A stretch of 64,000 bases of DNA, from assembly GCA_024036415.1 (NCBI GenBank), contig JAMWET010006583.1, positions 240,001-304,000 of the forward strand. The letters run 5' to 3'. The notes under the pieces were generated by a model. The model did not search any database. It saw only the letters and a program-made list of their open reading frames with translations, and was not told the origin of the DNA. Of this stretch, positions 22,496-32,790 are shown piece after piece; position 1 is the stretch's first letter, and each line of letters starts with the position of its first letter. Both the position numbers and the translations under genes were made by a program. This stretch comes from Prochilodus magdalenae. Lineage: Eukaryota; Chordata; Actinopteri; Characiformes; Prochilodontidae.

Positions 22496-23480
22496 ATATT
22501 TTATATGATATTCTATTTAATATAGCAACTTTTACTACACTATACTATAAATGAACTATATGCACTATAAATGAACATTACTATACTATACTATATTATA
22601 CTATACCACACCATACCATACTACTCTCATACTATATGACAATATACCACACCATACCATACCCTCATATTATACCATACTATACTATACTATACTATAC
22701 TATACCACACCATACCATACTGCTCTCATAATATACTATACTATACTATACTATACTATACTATACTATACTATACTATATTATACTATACTATACTATA
22801 CCATACTGTTCTCATATTATACTATACTAAATTACAATATACCACACCATACCATACCCTCATATTATACCATACTATACTATACTATACTATACTATAC
22901 TATACTATACCATACTGTTCTCATATTATACTATACTAAATTACAATATACCACACCATACCATACTCTCATATTATACCATACTATACTATACTATACC
23001 ACACCATACCATACTGCTCTCATAATATACTATACTATACTATACTATACTATACTATACTGTACTATACTATACTATGCCACACCACACCATACCATAA
23101 CACCCCCATATTATACCATACACTATATTATACCACACCATACCATACTGTACTATACTATACTATACTATGCCACACCATACCATAATACCCTTATATT
23201 ATACCATACTATACTATATTATACCACACCATACCATTCTGCTCTCATACTATATTATACTATACTATACTATACTATTCTGTTCTCATATTATACTATA
23301 CTAAATTACAATATACCACACCATACCATACCCTCATATTATACCATACTATACTATATTATACCACACCATACCATACTGCTCTCATACTATACTATAC
23401 TATACTATACTACACTACACTATACTACACTATATTACACTACACTACACTATACTATACTATACTATACTATTTTCTAT
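22496..23480. repeat. Pentamer-based higher-order tandem repeat (ACTAT)n
   Basis: Almost 1 kb is built from ctata/tacta pentamers with variants ccaca and ccata. It is arranged in longer blocks such as ctgttctcatattatactat and aataccacaccatacc-type segments that recur at about 22806, 22916 and 23280. It lies in trpc4 intron 1, about 1.3 kb from the proposed first exon. Confidence 0.9.
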
Positions 23481-23489
23481 TCCACAGGT

Positions 23490-24290
23490 TTTTAAAAACA
23501 TAAATAACTCAAAATAAGTCCAGATATCTGCAAAAAAAGCCACGTCAAAAAACGCCGCGACCTGTTGCTTTGGTTGTTCTGCAACAAAGCTTTGGCCTAA
23601 AACAGATGTAAATGCTACTCACGATGAGGCAAACTCAGAAGACATATGGATTCACTGGTCAGTTTGGACAGCAAATCCAACAGCTATATCTGCATGGTCC
23701 TTCGCTGGTTTCTATCACAACCGCTGTTTTCAGTATAATACTACAGAAGTGCATTTACTGAAGAAAAGCGGAGTGATTGTGCTGCTGATGTTTGCTAAAA
23801 ATGAACGAGTCTATGGGGGATGAATAAACAACAAAAAGAGGAGTGTGGGTCAGTGCGCCTGCGGACCACGTGTTTGGGGATCTACCCTACGTGTGTAAAT
23901 AGAGTTTGGTAAATGCAGGTTACAGGAAACAGTAGGGTTTGAAAAGGGGTGGAAATGAATGGGAGAAACAAGTGATGGGGAAAAAGACAAACAGACGAGT
24001 GCAGGTCAGAGCAATGCTGAATTTGTGCTCGAGGGTCTGCTGTGAGATGTGGATCAGTGACTTTCAGTCGAGCACTTTCACACACCATACATTCTTAATG
24101 GAAATCTGTATGGAAACTGAACAGGGGCTCAAGACGCTGTGTACAAGCACACCATTCCTGATCAGACAAAACACTCGGACGAAGAAGAAGAATGTAAATC
24201 AGATAACAGCAGCGTGGCGCACTGCGCAATCAGTAATGATAAATTGTTCAGTCCTTCTTTTAGGACCTCTCAAATATACATACTGTAGGT
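23490..24290. other. Unassigned intron 1 sequence next to the promoter
   Basis: No repeat or gene is recognised. It is non-repetitive and of ordinary composition. Confidence 0.35.
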
Positions 24291-24311
24291 GACAACAACT
24301 ATATATATACA

Positions 24312-24336
24312 AACACACACACACACACACACACAC

Positions 24337-24370
<34 letters not shown>
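24312..24370. repeat. (CA)n microsatellite
   Basis: About 58 bases of CA with one CCCC interruption lie just downstream of trpc4 exon 1. Confidence 0.95.
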
Positions 24371-24371
<1 letters not shown>

Positions 24372-24764
24372 TTGTATACATACAGATCACATGTTAAGAC
24401 TTTGTAGGACTCTTGTGATGCTGCTCGTGTTGCTCCTGCTCTCCACACACTTGTGTGTTATCAGTAATCCCTCTCCTCCTATCTTTCATCCCCAGCTCCC
24501 CTTCTCCTTATCCGTGAGTCTCTGGGGGGTCCCTATTAGATAAACCATCATTACGCACTGCGCTTCACCCCACACCGGGGTCTGTCATATTCCACACCGC
24601 GGGGATTTCCGCGTGAACCGGCGCAGTAATCACAGAGCACGAGCGCAGTCACTTTTCCGACTCCGGAGGGTGCGCAGTTTATCTTAAACGCGGTGCAATC
24701 CCGTGCGTCTGGCGCAACGCTCGCGCAGAACACAACACAAGACGGAGAGCGAGGGAAAACTCAC

Positions 24765-25020
24765 CTGCAGGCTCGTGCGTGTCATCCCACATGCGCTCGT
24801 GACTCCCGTGCTCCGCTCGCGCCCGGGCACAACAGGTTGTGTGGTGGAGGAAGTGTGGGGGGTGGGGGGATTGGAGAAGGAGAGGAGGAGGAGAGGAATC
24901 GCTGCCCTCCAGTCAACGGTCAGTGAATCAGGAGCGCACGGTCGGTCGGTCGGTCGGTCGGTCAAGCCATTCTCTCCTCCGAGCGTGCGAAAGATCCTCT
25001 CTGCCGATCGGGCGGTCGCT
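24765..25020 (-). other. trpc4: trpc4 exon 1 (untranslated), proposed
   Basis: On the minus strand the sequence CTGCAG|GTGAGTTTTC puts a strong splice donor right after 24765, inside a CpG-rich block. I read this as the end of the noncoding first exon of trpc4, splicing across about 9.4 kb to the acceptor at 15379. The 3' boundary is well supported by the donor. The 5' end given here is arbitrary, because no TATA box or initiator fixes the start of transcription. RNA reads joining 24765 to 15378 would settle it. Confidence 0.55.
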
Positions 25021-25161
25021 CTCTAATGGCTGGCGCGCAAAGAGCTGAAGCGTCGCTCCGCGGGGAGAGCGCGCGCGGCGCTCGCGATGGCTGAGGCTGG
25101 ACGCTGCTGACCGCGTGCGCAACTCCGGCTCTGCGCGTGTGGACTCATGTTGCAGCGAGAT

Positions 25162-25222
25162 GCAGAGAGAGAGAGCGAGAGAGAGAGACAGAGAGAGAGA
25201 GACAGAGAGAGAGAGAGAGCAG
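25162..25222. repeat. GA-rich microsatellite in the promoter
   Basis: Imperfect (GA)n with interspersed GACA units lies at the upstream edge of the CpG-rich block. It reads as a polypyrimidine run on the trpc4 sense strand. Opposite CT-rich tracts follow at about 25230-25280, so the segment could form hairpins or triplex DNA. Confidence 0.85.
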
Positions 25223-25499
25223 GAGTACACGATTGTCTCTCTCCCTCACTCACTCCCCCACTCTCACTCTCTCTCTCTCTTTCACGCAAGCGCGTGCGAT
25301 CGACTCCCTCTCTCAGTTCAGTGGGCTGGATTGGTTTGACGCTTTAGTGCAGCAATAATTAGCAATAACACGTGACTTCTTTATACTGGAACGCGCACAA
25401 ACACACGATTTAGCTACAAGCCACAAATCGAGTGGAGGTTTTCCTAACTTTCTGCAAATTAATTTTAATTATGACGCAGTGAAGCAATATTGTAAATGA

Positions 25500-26615
25500 C
25501 TAGCTCCAACAAATTATGTGGCCAATCATAGGCAGTATTTAAAATGGCATACTGCATACTACTCACATACTAAATCTACCTGTGACTAGTATGTAGTATG
25601 CAGTATCTTAATGGTATACCGGAGATACCCAGATGGTGTTCTACTCCAGTCAGAGGTTCTAGTGTACAGGGGGAGCTATCTTCATGATACACTGCATCCC
25701 ATCATGCACCGCGCCCTCACCAGCTCTCAGCCTGCTTCAGCCGGAGAAAATGGCGGCGGGTAACACTGGGGAGCTAAACGCAGCCCACTCCGAGTATAAC
25801 TGTGGGTGTAGTGGTTGTAGTGGGGTGTGTGTTCATCAGAATGAGCCTCAGAAAGTTAAATATACAGGTCTGAAGATTAATAAAAGATGAACTCGCTTTA
25901 GAGGATCAGTTTTAGAGTGAAGTAGCCGAGGGGAGCTAACAGCTAGGCTAACCGTATCTCAGGTGAACTGAGCAGCGTTAGCAGCAGCTAGCTCTAAACA
26001 GTGGATACAGTAATAACAGCTCTGAGGTAAATGGTGGTGTAGTGATTGTAGTGGGGTTTGTTCATCAGAATGAGCCTCAGAAAGTTAAATATACAGGTCT
26101 GAAGATTAATAAAAGATGTACTCACTTTAGAGGATCAGTTTTAGAGTGATTAGCCGAGGGGAGCTAACAGCTAGGCTAACCCTATCTCAGGTGAACTGAG
26201 TAGCGTTAGCAGCAGCTAGCTCTAAACAGTGGATACAGTAATAACAGCTCTGAGGTAAATGTGGGTGTAGTGATTGTAGTGGGGGTGTGTGTTCATCAGA
26301 ATGAGCCTCAGAAAGTTAAATATACAGGTCTGAAGATTAATAAAAGATGAACTCGCTTTAGAGGATCAGTTTAAGAGTGAAGTAGCCGAGGGGAGCTAAC
26401 CGCTAGGCTAACCGTATCTCAGGTGAACTGAGCAGCGTTAGCAACAGCTAGCTCTAAACAGTGGATACAGTAATAACAGCTCTGAGGTAAATGTGAGGTA
26501 ACTGGTGATGTGACTGTATTAGTATACCACACTGTAGGTCAGAACTTGTTACTGGACGGTATACCACACACGGGGGCGTATACAGTGTGCAGTACATACG
26601 ACAATTGGGTTTCAA
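25500..26615. mobile_element. Non-autonomous mobile element with internal triplication
   Basis: An inverted pair (atactgcatactact and agtatgtagtatgcagtat) opens the element near 25546-25605. A related set of words (ggtataccacacac, gtatacagtgtgcagtac) closes it near 26550-26610. The core holds three tandem copies of about 230 bp. A short stretch agaaaatggcggcggg at about 25744 resembles a gene start but the frame stops at 25890. Confidence 0.5.
25800..26490. repeat. Three tandem copies of a ~230-bp unit
   Basis: The landmark gttcatcagaatgagcctca occurs at 25831, 26060 and 26291, giving periods of 229 and 231. Each unit also has ttagaggatcagtttt and gctaacagctaggctaacc or close variants. Similarity is very high, so the expansion is recent. 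Confidence 0.93.
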
Positions 26616-26619
26616 GCTA

Positions 26620-27115
26620 GTGGGGTTTCTAGCCTGTGAGTTTGGTTTCTTGTTAGGAGAGTTTTGACAGTACTTCCTCTAACTGTGTCTTCGCGCTTGG
26701 AGGACTTCCCTAGTTTCGAATTGTGTTGTACCACCTGGGGACTCATATACATCTCTTCTAGACATGCAGTACTCTATTTTCCAGATCAGTGGGTGGCACC
26801 AACCTGTGTACTTTTGTTTAATGGTCAGGGATGTGTAGCGTAATTTGCTTTTCTTTATTTTATAGCTCAGCTCTCTTTGTTTCAGAGCAGACTGGCGTGG
26901 TTTTGTTCTGTGGTGATTTGTTTGGTGTTGTACACAGTTTGATTCTTCTACTGTGGTGCTCTGTATTACACTGCAGCATTTTATTATTGCCAGTTTTAAT
27001 AAAGCTGCTTAAAGCTCTTATTTGCTTTGCTATTACCCATTCATCCGTCTGTCTGTCACTGGATCAGTGTTTAAATATCATATGTTACTGGGCCCCAGCA
27101 CCATAGGAAAAATGT
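26620..27115 (+). mobile_element. LTR-like or 3'-UTR-like sequence
   Basis: This is T-rich sequence with a ttttaataaagctgctt polyadenylation-type signal and repeated tttgttt words, followed by gggccccagcaccatag. It could be an LTR or another retroelement end. No coding is seen. Confidence 0.25.
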
Positions 27116-27329
27116 GGGGTTATAACAATTAGGTTTTGGTCAACACAGGAATTACTTCATGTTTGAAATCCTTAATTTTTCTCTTTTTTATCCGTTTGAA
27201 AATATTTCTAAACATTACATTCTCATTTTTTTTATTTTAACATTTTTTACATTTAAAATCTGAATTGCATTACACAGAACTTTGAAGCTGTGTTGAGTCA
27301 AAGAGTATGTTATGTGTAAAGTGACTCGG

Positions 27330-27800
27330 CTTCCCAGAGGTCTTCGCTCGATGACGTTGCATCCACGTGTTCCCGCTCGTCCAATCAGCATCTCTCCTCC
27401 TCGCCATAACTCTGAAATCCAGCTGTCAACATTAGCCCCAGCATTAATCACACACACTTCCCCGTTGCGAAGTTTTGCAGACCTTGTCCTGCAACTCTGA
27501 GAGTCTCTGTCCTGTGTTTGCTACTCTGGTTTCGACTCCTTTTGATTTTGACCTCTCCTTTCATCTTACTCCTCTTTGGCTACCTCTTTGCTCTGTCTGT
27601 CTCTCGACCTCTTCTTTGTTTATTTGACCATCCTCTTGCTTCATCCTTCTTACTTGTCTGCCTTGCTGATAGCTCTTCCAGGTTTCTGACCCTTGCCTGT
27701 CCCTGACAGTGACCTCGTATATCCCCTTGCATGATCAGTTGTTGCTTTGTTCGACTGTCCTATTGTGTAATAAAGCCAACCTGACTTTTAGCTCTGCTCC
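27330..27800 (+). mobile_element. Solo-LTR-like element
   Basis: The segment contains ttcccagaggtcttcgctcg atgacg near its start and gtgtaataaagccaacctga near its end. Both parallel the well-defined LTR at 33871 (cttcccagagggc, cgatgacg, ttgtaataaacc). It is pyrimidine-rich between and carries no gag or pol. Exact termini are not set. Confidence 0.5.
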
Positions 27801-27867
27801 GTCGGTTTGGAGTCCTTGTTTCTGATATTACATTTCTGATGCTTAAATATCAATCAATATAAAAACA

Positions 27868-28180
27868 GATTGACACTGTTGGCTGGATAGTTTTGGTTGG
27901 TGGACGATTCACAGTAAAGCAGTGACACTGTGAGGTGTACAGCAGCACTGCTGTGTCTGATCCACTCACGCCAGCCCCACACACACTAACACACGTCAGT
28001 GTCTCTGCCAGACTGAGAATGATCCACCACCCACATCATACCTGCTCTATGGTGGTCCTGTGGGGGTCCTGACCATTGATGAACAGGGTAATACAGTATA
28101 CAGAGAAACAGATGGACTACAGTCTGGACCTGTACACCTACAGAGTGTCCTATATGGTCAGTGGAGCTGATAAGATGGAC
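27868..28180 (-). mobile_element. Foldback family A, copy A3 (inverted)
   Basis: This is the reverse orientation of A1, from ttggctggatagttttggtt through gcagcactgctgtgtctgat to cagagtgtcctatatggtca. The far right part of the element is missing. Confidence 0.75.
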
Positions 28181-28700
28181 AATGGGTGTAAATACAAGAA
28201 CGTGTACCTAATGAAGGGGCCGGAGGATGTCTTGTTCTCAAGGTCCTCCTGCCAAGTGATTAAATGGACTTTGCTGAAGCATCTTGCGTCAAAGAGCATC
28301 TCGCAGCTAATGATGGTTCCTTCATTGCAGGAAGCCTTGAAGGTGTTGACAGTTTGGCTTCTGTGTGGACTTATAAAACATGAGTATGCAGCTTTATAAT
28401 GTCTGTTGCACAATGCACCATAATATCCATAATATAGGTTCATAAGAAAGTGTTAATTCAAGTCTAAAAAAAATGTTGGCTGAGCAGATTCACATAGTAT
28501 GTCCTGTACCAGTTAGCCAATCTCACAAAAATGGCTCACAAAAGAAATGCCTGGCTTAAAGTGTAATGGTGCATTACGATAACGGTCTTATGGGTGGTGT
28601 TATGACCTGTTCTTATGGGTGGTGTTATGACCCGACCTTATGAAGGGTCATGCATGTCATTATAACTAGAGACACCTTATACTAGGTTATGCCACATATT
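28180..28700. other. Unassigned intergenic sequence
   Basis: A small direct repeat of cttatgggtggtgttatgac lies at about 28588-28635. Nothing else is recognised. Confidence 0.35.
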
Positions 28701-28704
28701 ACAT

Positions 28705-28860
28705 AAGACGGTGTTTCTCAACCCTGGTGCTGGATTGCCTGCTTTAACACTCCCTGCAGCTCTGAAAGGGCTTCTTAATGAGCTGATGAGTTGAATCAGG
28801 TGTGAGCAGGGTAAGCGCTCAACTGTACCTCCAGGACCAGGGTTTAGAAACACTCTTATA
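28705..28860. repeat. Hairpin repeat, family H
   Basis: The segment opens gtttctcaaccctggtgctg and closes with the inverse, ccaggaccagggtttagaaac. It encloses tgagttgaatcaggtgtg. Related hairpins lie at about 31655, 35945 and 40475. It is a common fish foldback repeat by memory. Confidence 0.6.
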
Positions 28861-28869
28861 GGGTACTAT

Positions 28870-29290
28870 GTATGGTACATGACACCTCATAGATGCATTG
28901 ATTGGGCACTGGGAATACATAATTCATAGCAGGTGTAAGTGTACATCCCTTTTCTGCTCTGAGCCATGAATAGGCTCTGGGAGTCTATTGATCTAATCTG
29001 ATATTTATATGGGAAAAGATTAATGATTCATTTTCGTATTAACTCTAATTAGCTGTTGAAACGTGTTGCTGAGAATGTAGGAGTGGAGGTATTTTAAGGT
29101 CTCTCTCTATCTCTGAAAGAGCTGAACAACTTAGAAGCAGTGGTGAGAATCTGGCTTAGGATAGTGTCTGTCTGTTTTATGATGAAGCACAGACGGAGGA
29201 AGTTATACGAGGGCAGGAAGATGAGGAAGATTAGCTAGTACGTTTCTAATGATGAGAGGCTCTTTTTCTTTCTGTCGCTGTTCAGTACAG
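28870..29290. other. Unassigned intergenic sequence
   Basis: No repeat family or coding sequence is recognised. Confidence 0.35.
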
Positions 29291-29291
29291 C

Positions 29292-29467
29292 ACCGTATAT
29301 ATCTCCACCAGCACCAATAACAGCTGGGATTGGATTTGGCATTTACTGGACAAGTTTCTGGATGTAGGCCACGTCAATGTTCAGACACTCTGGCATCAAA
29401 GAGCTGTGCAGTTGGGCCAGATTTGGTGGATGCCTTTCCTGGCATGATTCCAAAGAGAATTCCCTGT
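29292..29467 (-). mobile_element. Diverged piece of the helix-turn-helix Tc1-like family
   Basis: The segment shares caccaataacagctgggatt, gttcagacactctggcatca and ccaaagagaattccctg with the copies at 1015 and 19430, with more substitutions. Confidence 0.6.
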
Positions 29468-29514
29468 ATTTCTGTTGTCAATGTATTATTTATAAATTAA
29501 GCCGAGCAAACAAA

Positions 29515-29640
29515 TCAACATTTACAGTCACGTGCAGAAGTTTGAACATCCTGGGTCAAATTTGATGTTTGGTGATTTACTGAGTAAGAATAAGTTATCA
29601 TATCTACTAAATTCCATTCTACCAAATTCTGTTCCTGAGC
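29515..29640. mobile_element. Tc1-type terminal fragment
   Basis: The words cagtcacgtgcagaagtttg and gaacatcctgggtcaaattt resemble the terminal inverted repeat of another fish Tc1-like element. Only one end is present. Confidence 0.4.
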
Positions 29641-29684
29641 TCTGCTAAAGCCTGAGTAGACTGATAATCAAGGTTTATGTTCAT

Positions 29685-30000
29685 TGGTGGTCTTGCCATG
29701 GGCGTATCAATGGCCTTGCCATAGACTTAGGAATGGACCTGCCAATAAACTTATCAATGGCCTTGCCAATGGCCTAATGCGTAGACTTACCAGTGGCCTC
29801 ACCAATAGCCTTACCAGTGGATCTACCAATGGACTTACCAATTACCTCACTATGGACTTATCAGTGGACTTGCTATGGACTTACCAACAGATTTGCCAGT
29901 GGATCTACCAATGGCCTTACCAATTGACTCCCCAATGGCCTTACCAGTGGCCTTACCAATGGCTTTTCCAATCGCCTCACCATTAAACCTAACCAATGAA
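29685..30000. repeat. 12-bp minisatellite, array 1
   Basis: The array is made of degenerate dodecamers of the type accaRtggMctt (for example accaatggacttaccagtgg). Because 12 is a multiple of 3, each frame stays open for long stretches and reads as a four-residue repeat. A second array lies at 31925. Confidence 0.88.
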
Positions 30001-30233
30001 CTGACAAATCAATAGGCCCCATCCAACAAAATGTATATTTGGTTCAAAGAAAACACGTATACATGAGATTTATGAGAATGTCTTAAACCACAGAATTGTT
30101 CACACGTTCGTGCTCTGTTCTTACTCTGAAAAATCCCAAGTAAGAAAACACTGGTGAATGTGAGTGAATTTTAAGTAGAAGTCTGTTCTCAAGAACAGCT
30201 GGTGAACAAAGCAATGAGATGTTCAGTCATTAA

Positions 30234-30983
30234 CCCTTGACCTCCCCAGCGTTTCGGCACTATGACCCTGGCCTCCCCAGCAATTTTCGTCAATGTTCAA
30301 ACTGCATTCAAAATTGTATTCAGCACCGCGGTTTCATTTTAGGCCTATTGACCTAACGCCAGAACTGAACCTTTGAATGATACGCTTCAAAACAGTTGTG
30401 ATTACCAGAGGCAATGCACAGAACCACTCCGCACGATTTACACCAGTACACCGCTTTAGCACGCTTTGGCAGGTCCTGGTCCTTCGCTTCTGGATTTGCT
30501 CTCTTGGCCTGCTTGTACTCTTTGGCACAAACACACATCTGTGGTTCCGAGATGCACCTTCCGGTCGCTCAGGCAAGTGCAGAGGGATGTTGGGTTCATT
30601 CTGCAGCCGGGCTTCATCTCGTCCTGTTTTGCGACGTGACATGGGCACCAGCGCTCGGCGGTGTGCCCCAATCAAGTCATGACACAGCTCGTCAACAAAC
30701 ATCCGGAAAGCATGAACCTGCCGCCAGGTTCGGTGTGTGGTTTGTAACGGTTCTGTATGATGTAAGCATCATACACACACCACACACAGTCCCCACGCAG
30801 TGCTATTTATAGACCGACAAATTCCAGCGTCATGAGTGCCTTGCACAGTGTGACCAATAGTATAGCAATGGCCGGTATTGCAGCTTGTCGGGTATTGAGG
30901 GTAGACAGGTGGGCCGCTACAGCAGCCTTTCAAGTATATATGCCTCTCCTGCGTATATATGCCAGCCTGCTGGGTTTAAAGGG
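30234..30983 (-). mobile_element. piggyBac-type element remnant with TTAA target sites
   Basis: TTAA lies directly outside both ends (30230-30233 and 30984-30987), the target duplication of piggyBac elements. The left end reads ccctTgacctccccagc and the right end, inverted, ccctttaaacccagcagg, an imperfect terminal repeat beginning CCCTT. The 750-bp interior is far shorter than an autonomous element. On the minus strand it keeps only the C-terminal cysteine-rich part of a transposase. It lies between the two 12-bp minisatellite arrays. Confidence 0.72.
30353..30700 (-). pseudogene. piggyBac transposase C-terminal cysteine-rich domain, frameshifted
   Basis: The minus strand reads FVDELCHDLIGAH near the upstream end, then NIPLHLPERPEG and NHRC. 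In a different frame it continues CVCAKEYKQAKRANPEAKD and WCKSCGVVLCIASGNHNCFE, then AYH and a stop. The C-x2-C, C-x2-C, C and H-x-C-F-x3-H pattern is the cysteine-rich domain that ends piggyBac-family transposases and binds the transposon ends. One frameshift near 30540 splits it, and the catalytic domain is absent. It is not functional as a transposase. Confidence 0.65.
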
Positions 30984-30989
30984 TTAATC

Positions 30990-31650
30990 ACAGCTATGAA
31001 ATGAGAATGGAATATTTACAGCAGAATTAGATCAAGTAAACGGCCAGGTACCAGTAACCGTGAGAGACAGGGTGGTCTTGCTCAACACATGCAGGACGGT
31101 GTATTCAGGCATAACTAATCGTTCTAAGCTTTACATCCAGCTCTGGCTACAGGGACTCTATCAAAACTGTGACTGAGATTGCACTGGACATATCAGAGAA
31201 ATAAAGCCCACTGGCTACTAACACCTGCTAAAACAGGTGGTCAGTGCATGTACAGGGGTCAGTGCGCCTGAGTCCAGGAACACTGCGGCACTCACGTTGA
31301 GACAGCACTGCAGTAAGAGTTTGTATACCGCTGCCAGAGCCTCCTCAGCACGCAGCCCATGACCTGGTTTTCTCTCATTCGTATCGGAGACTTCCGCACA
31401 CTCGTCATCTCTTCCCAACCACAGTGTGTCACAGTACAGGGCTCTAACATGACAGAGCAGCAAAAAATCAAAGCACCTGACTGAGACACCCATCTGTGTC
31501 AAATAAACTCCATTTCATCTCTCAGCGAAACGCTCCTCAGGCCGACTTGCAGTTGTGGCATCGAGCTATTAATATGTCTTGCAGTAAACATTCTGTTACA
31601 TAACCCAGTATAACGTCGAGACTACAGCATATTCGCCATGGCATGGAGAA
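30990..31650. other. Unassigned intergenic sequence
   Basis: Short open frames on the minus strand (31218-31502) have no recognisable domain. No repeat family is identified. Confidence 0.35.
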
Positions 31651-31654
31651 TATA

Positions 31655-31855
31655 CCAGTGCTGCTCAGTCCCGCTCTGGGAGCTTCACTGACCTGCACGG
31701 TTGAGTGCAGCGGTCACTGATCCTGAAGGGCTGGAGTCCAGCACAGTTTGGTGATTTGCCTGGTCAAACGCCCTGACTAAAACCTGGCACTTAGTTGGAT
31801 CAGGTGTGTCAATATGTGGTGGACAATGGCCTTCCAGGACTGGCAGCGATTGTGT
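31655..31855. repeat. Hairpin repeat, family H
   Basis: The segment contains ctggagtccagcacagtttg, ggatcaggtgtgtc and ccttccaggactggcag. This is the same layout as the hairpin at 28705 but more diverged. Confidence 0.45.
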
Positions 31856-31924
31856 TTTTATGTTCTAAAGCTCACAGTTTAACTCAGGGAAGGCCTTTTA
31901 ATTGACCAATCATTAGCTGATATA

Positions 31925-32790
31925 CCAGCTGATGTAGCCCTGACAGCTCTTACTAATGGCCTTACAAGTGGATTTAGGAATGGACTTACAAATGGCCTTC
32001 CCAATGGGCTTATCAATGAACTTACCGTTGGTATTATCAGTGGTCTTGACATGGATTTACCAGTGGACCTACATATGGTCTTAGCAACTGAACTTCCCAG
32101 TGGACTAACCAATGGTCTCACCAGTGACCTTACCAATTAACTTACCAGTGGAATTACCAATGGACTAACCGGTGATCTTGCCAATGGTCTGGCCAATGAC
32201 CTTATTAATAACCTAACCAATGGAATTAACGATGGACTAACTAATGACCATACCAATGGACTGACCACTGACCTTACCAATGGACTTACCAACGGCCTTA
32301 GGAATGGACTTTCAAATGAGCTTCCCAATGGGCTTATCAATAAACGTACCATTGATTTACCAATAAACTTACTAGTGTAAATACCAGTGGACTAGTGTAA
32401 ATACCAGTGGACCTATCAATGGCCTTAGCTATTGAACTTCCCAGTGGACTAACCAATGGCCTTACCAGTGACCTGACCAATTACCTTACCAGTGGAATTA
32501 CCAATGGACTAACCAATGACCTTACCAATGGTCTGCCCAATGACCTAACCAATGGAATTACAAATGGACTGACCAGTGACTTTACCAATGGGCTTATCAG
32601 TGAACTTACCAGTGGACTTGCCATGGACTTACCGATGGACTTACTAGTGTAAATACCAGTGGACCTTACCAATGGGGTTAGCAATTAAACTTTCCAGTGG
32701 ACTAACCAATGGCCTAACCCATGGCCTTACCAGTGGCCTTCTTTGTGAATGAACTTACTAATAGGTTTACCATTGGACTTGTAATTCTAT
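31925..32790. repeat. 12-bp minisatellite, array 2
   Basis: Roughly 70 degenerate copies of accaatggMctt/accagtggMctt lie in tandem. Translation on the + strand gives LTNGLTSDLTNYLTSG-type repeats, and both strands stay open. Array 2 includes internal repeats, for example the section with ttactagtgtaaataccagt near 32368, 32395 and 32640. Confidence 0.9.

Larger units (their letters stand above)
24550..25350 (-). promoter_or_regulatory. trpc4: CpG-rich promoter region of trpc4
   Basis: This is the only long stretch in the window that is both GC-rich and dense in CG dinucleotides (for example GCGCGCGGCG near 25070-25081), against an AT-rich, CpG-poor background. It lies just upstream of the proposed first exon donor. 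It contains a (GGTC)6 run at 24940-24963 and a GA-rich tract at about 25162-25222, which is CT-rich on the trpc4 sense strand. No TATA box is evident, as is usual for CpG-island promoters. Open reading frames across it are by-products of high GC. Confidence 0.7.

Noticed and set aside
24700..25340. Several overlapping open frames on both strands near the promoter
   Set aside because: They are by-products of high GC and of GA/CT repeats. None has a domain, and the trpc4 start codon is in exon 2.
32407..32652. Repeat protein with LTNGLTSD units
   Set aside because: It comes from a 12-bp minisatellite that is open on both strands. Without expression data it is not a gene.
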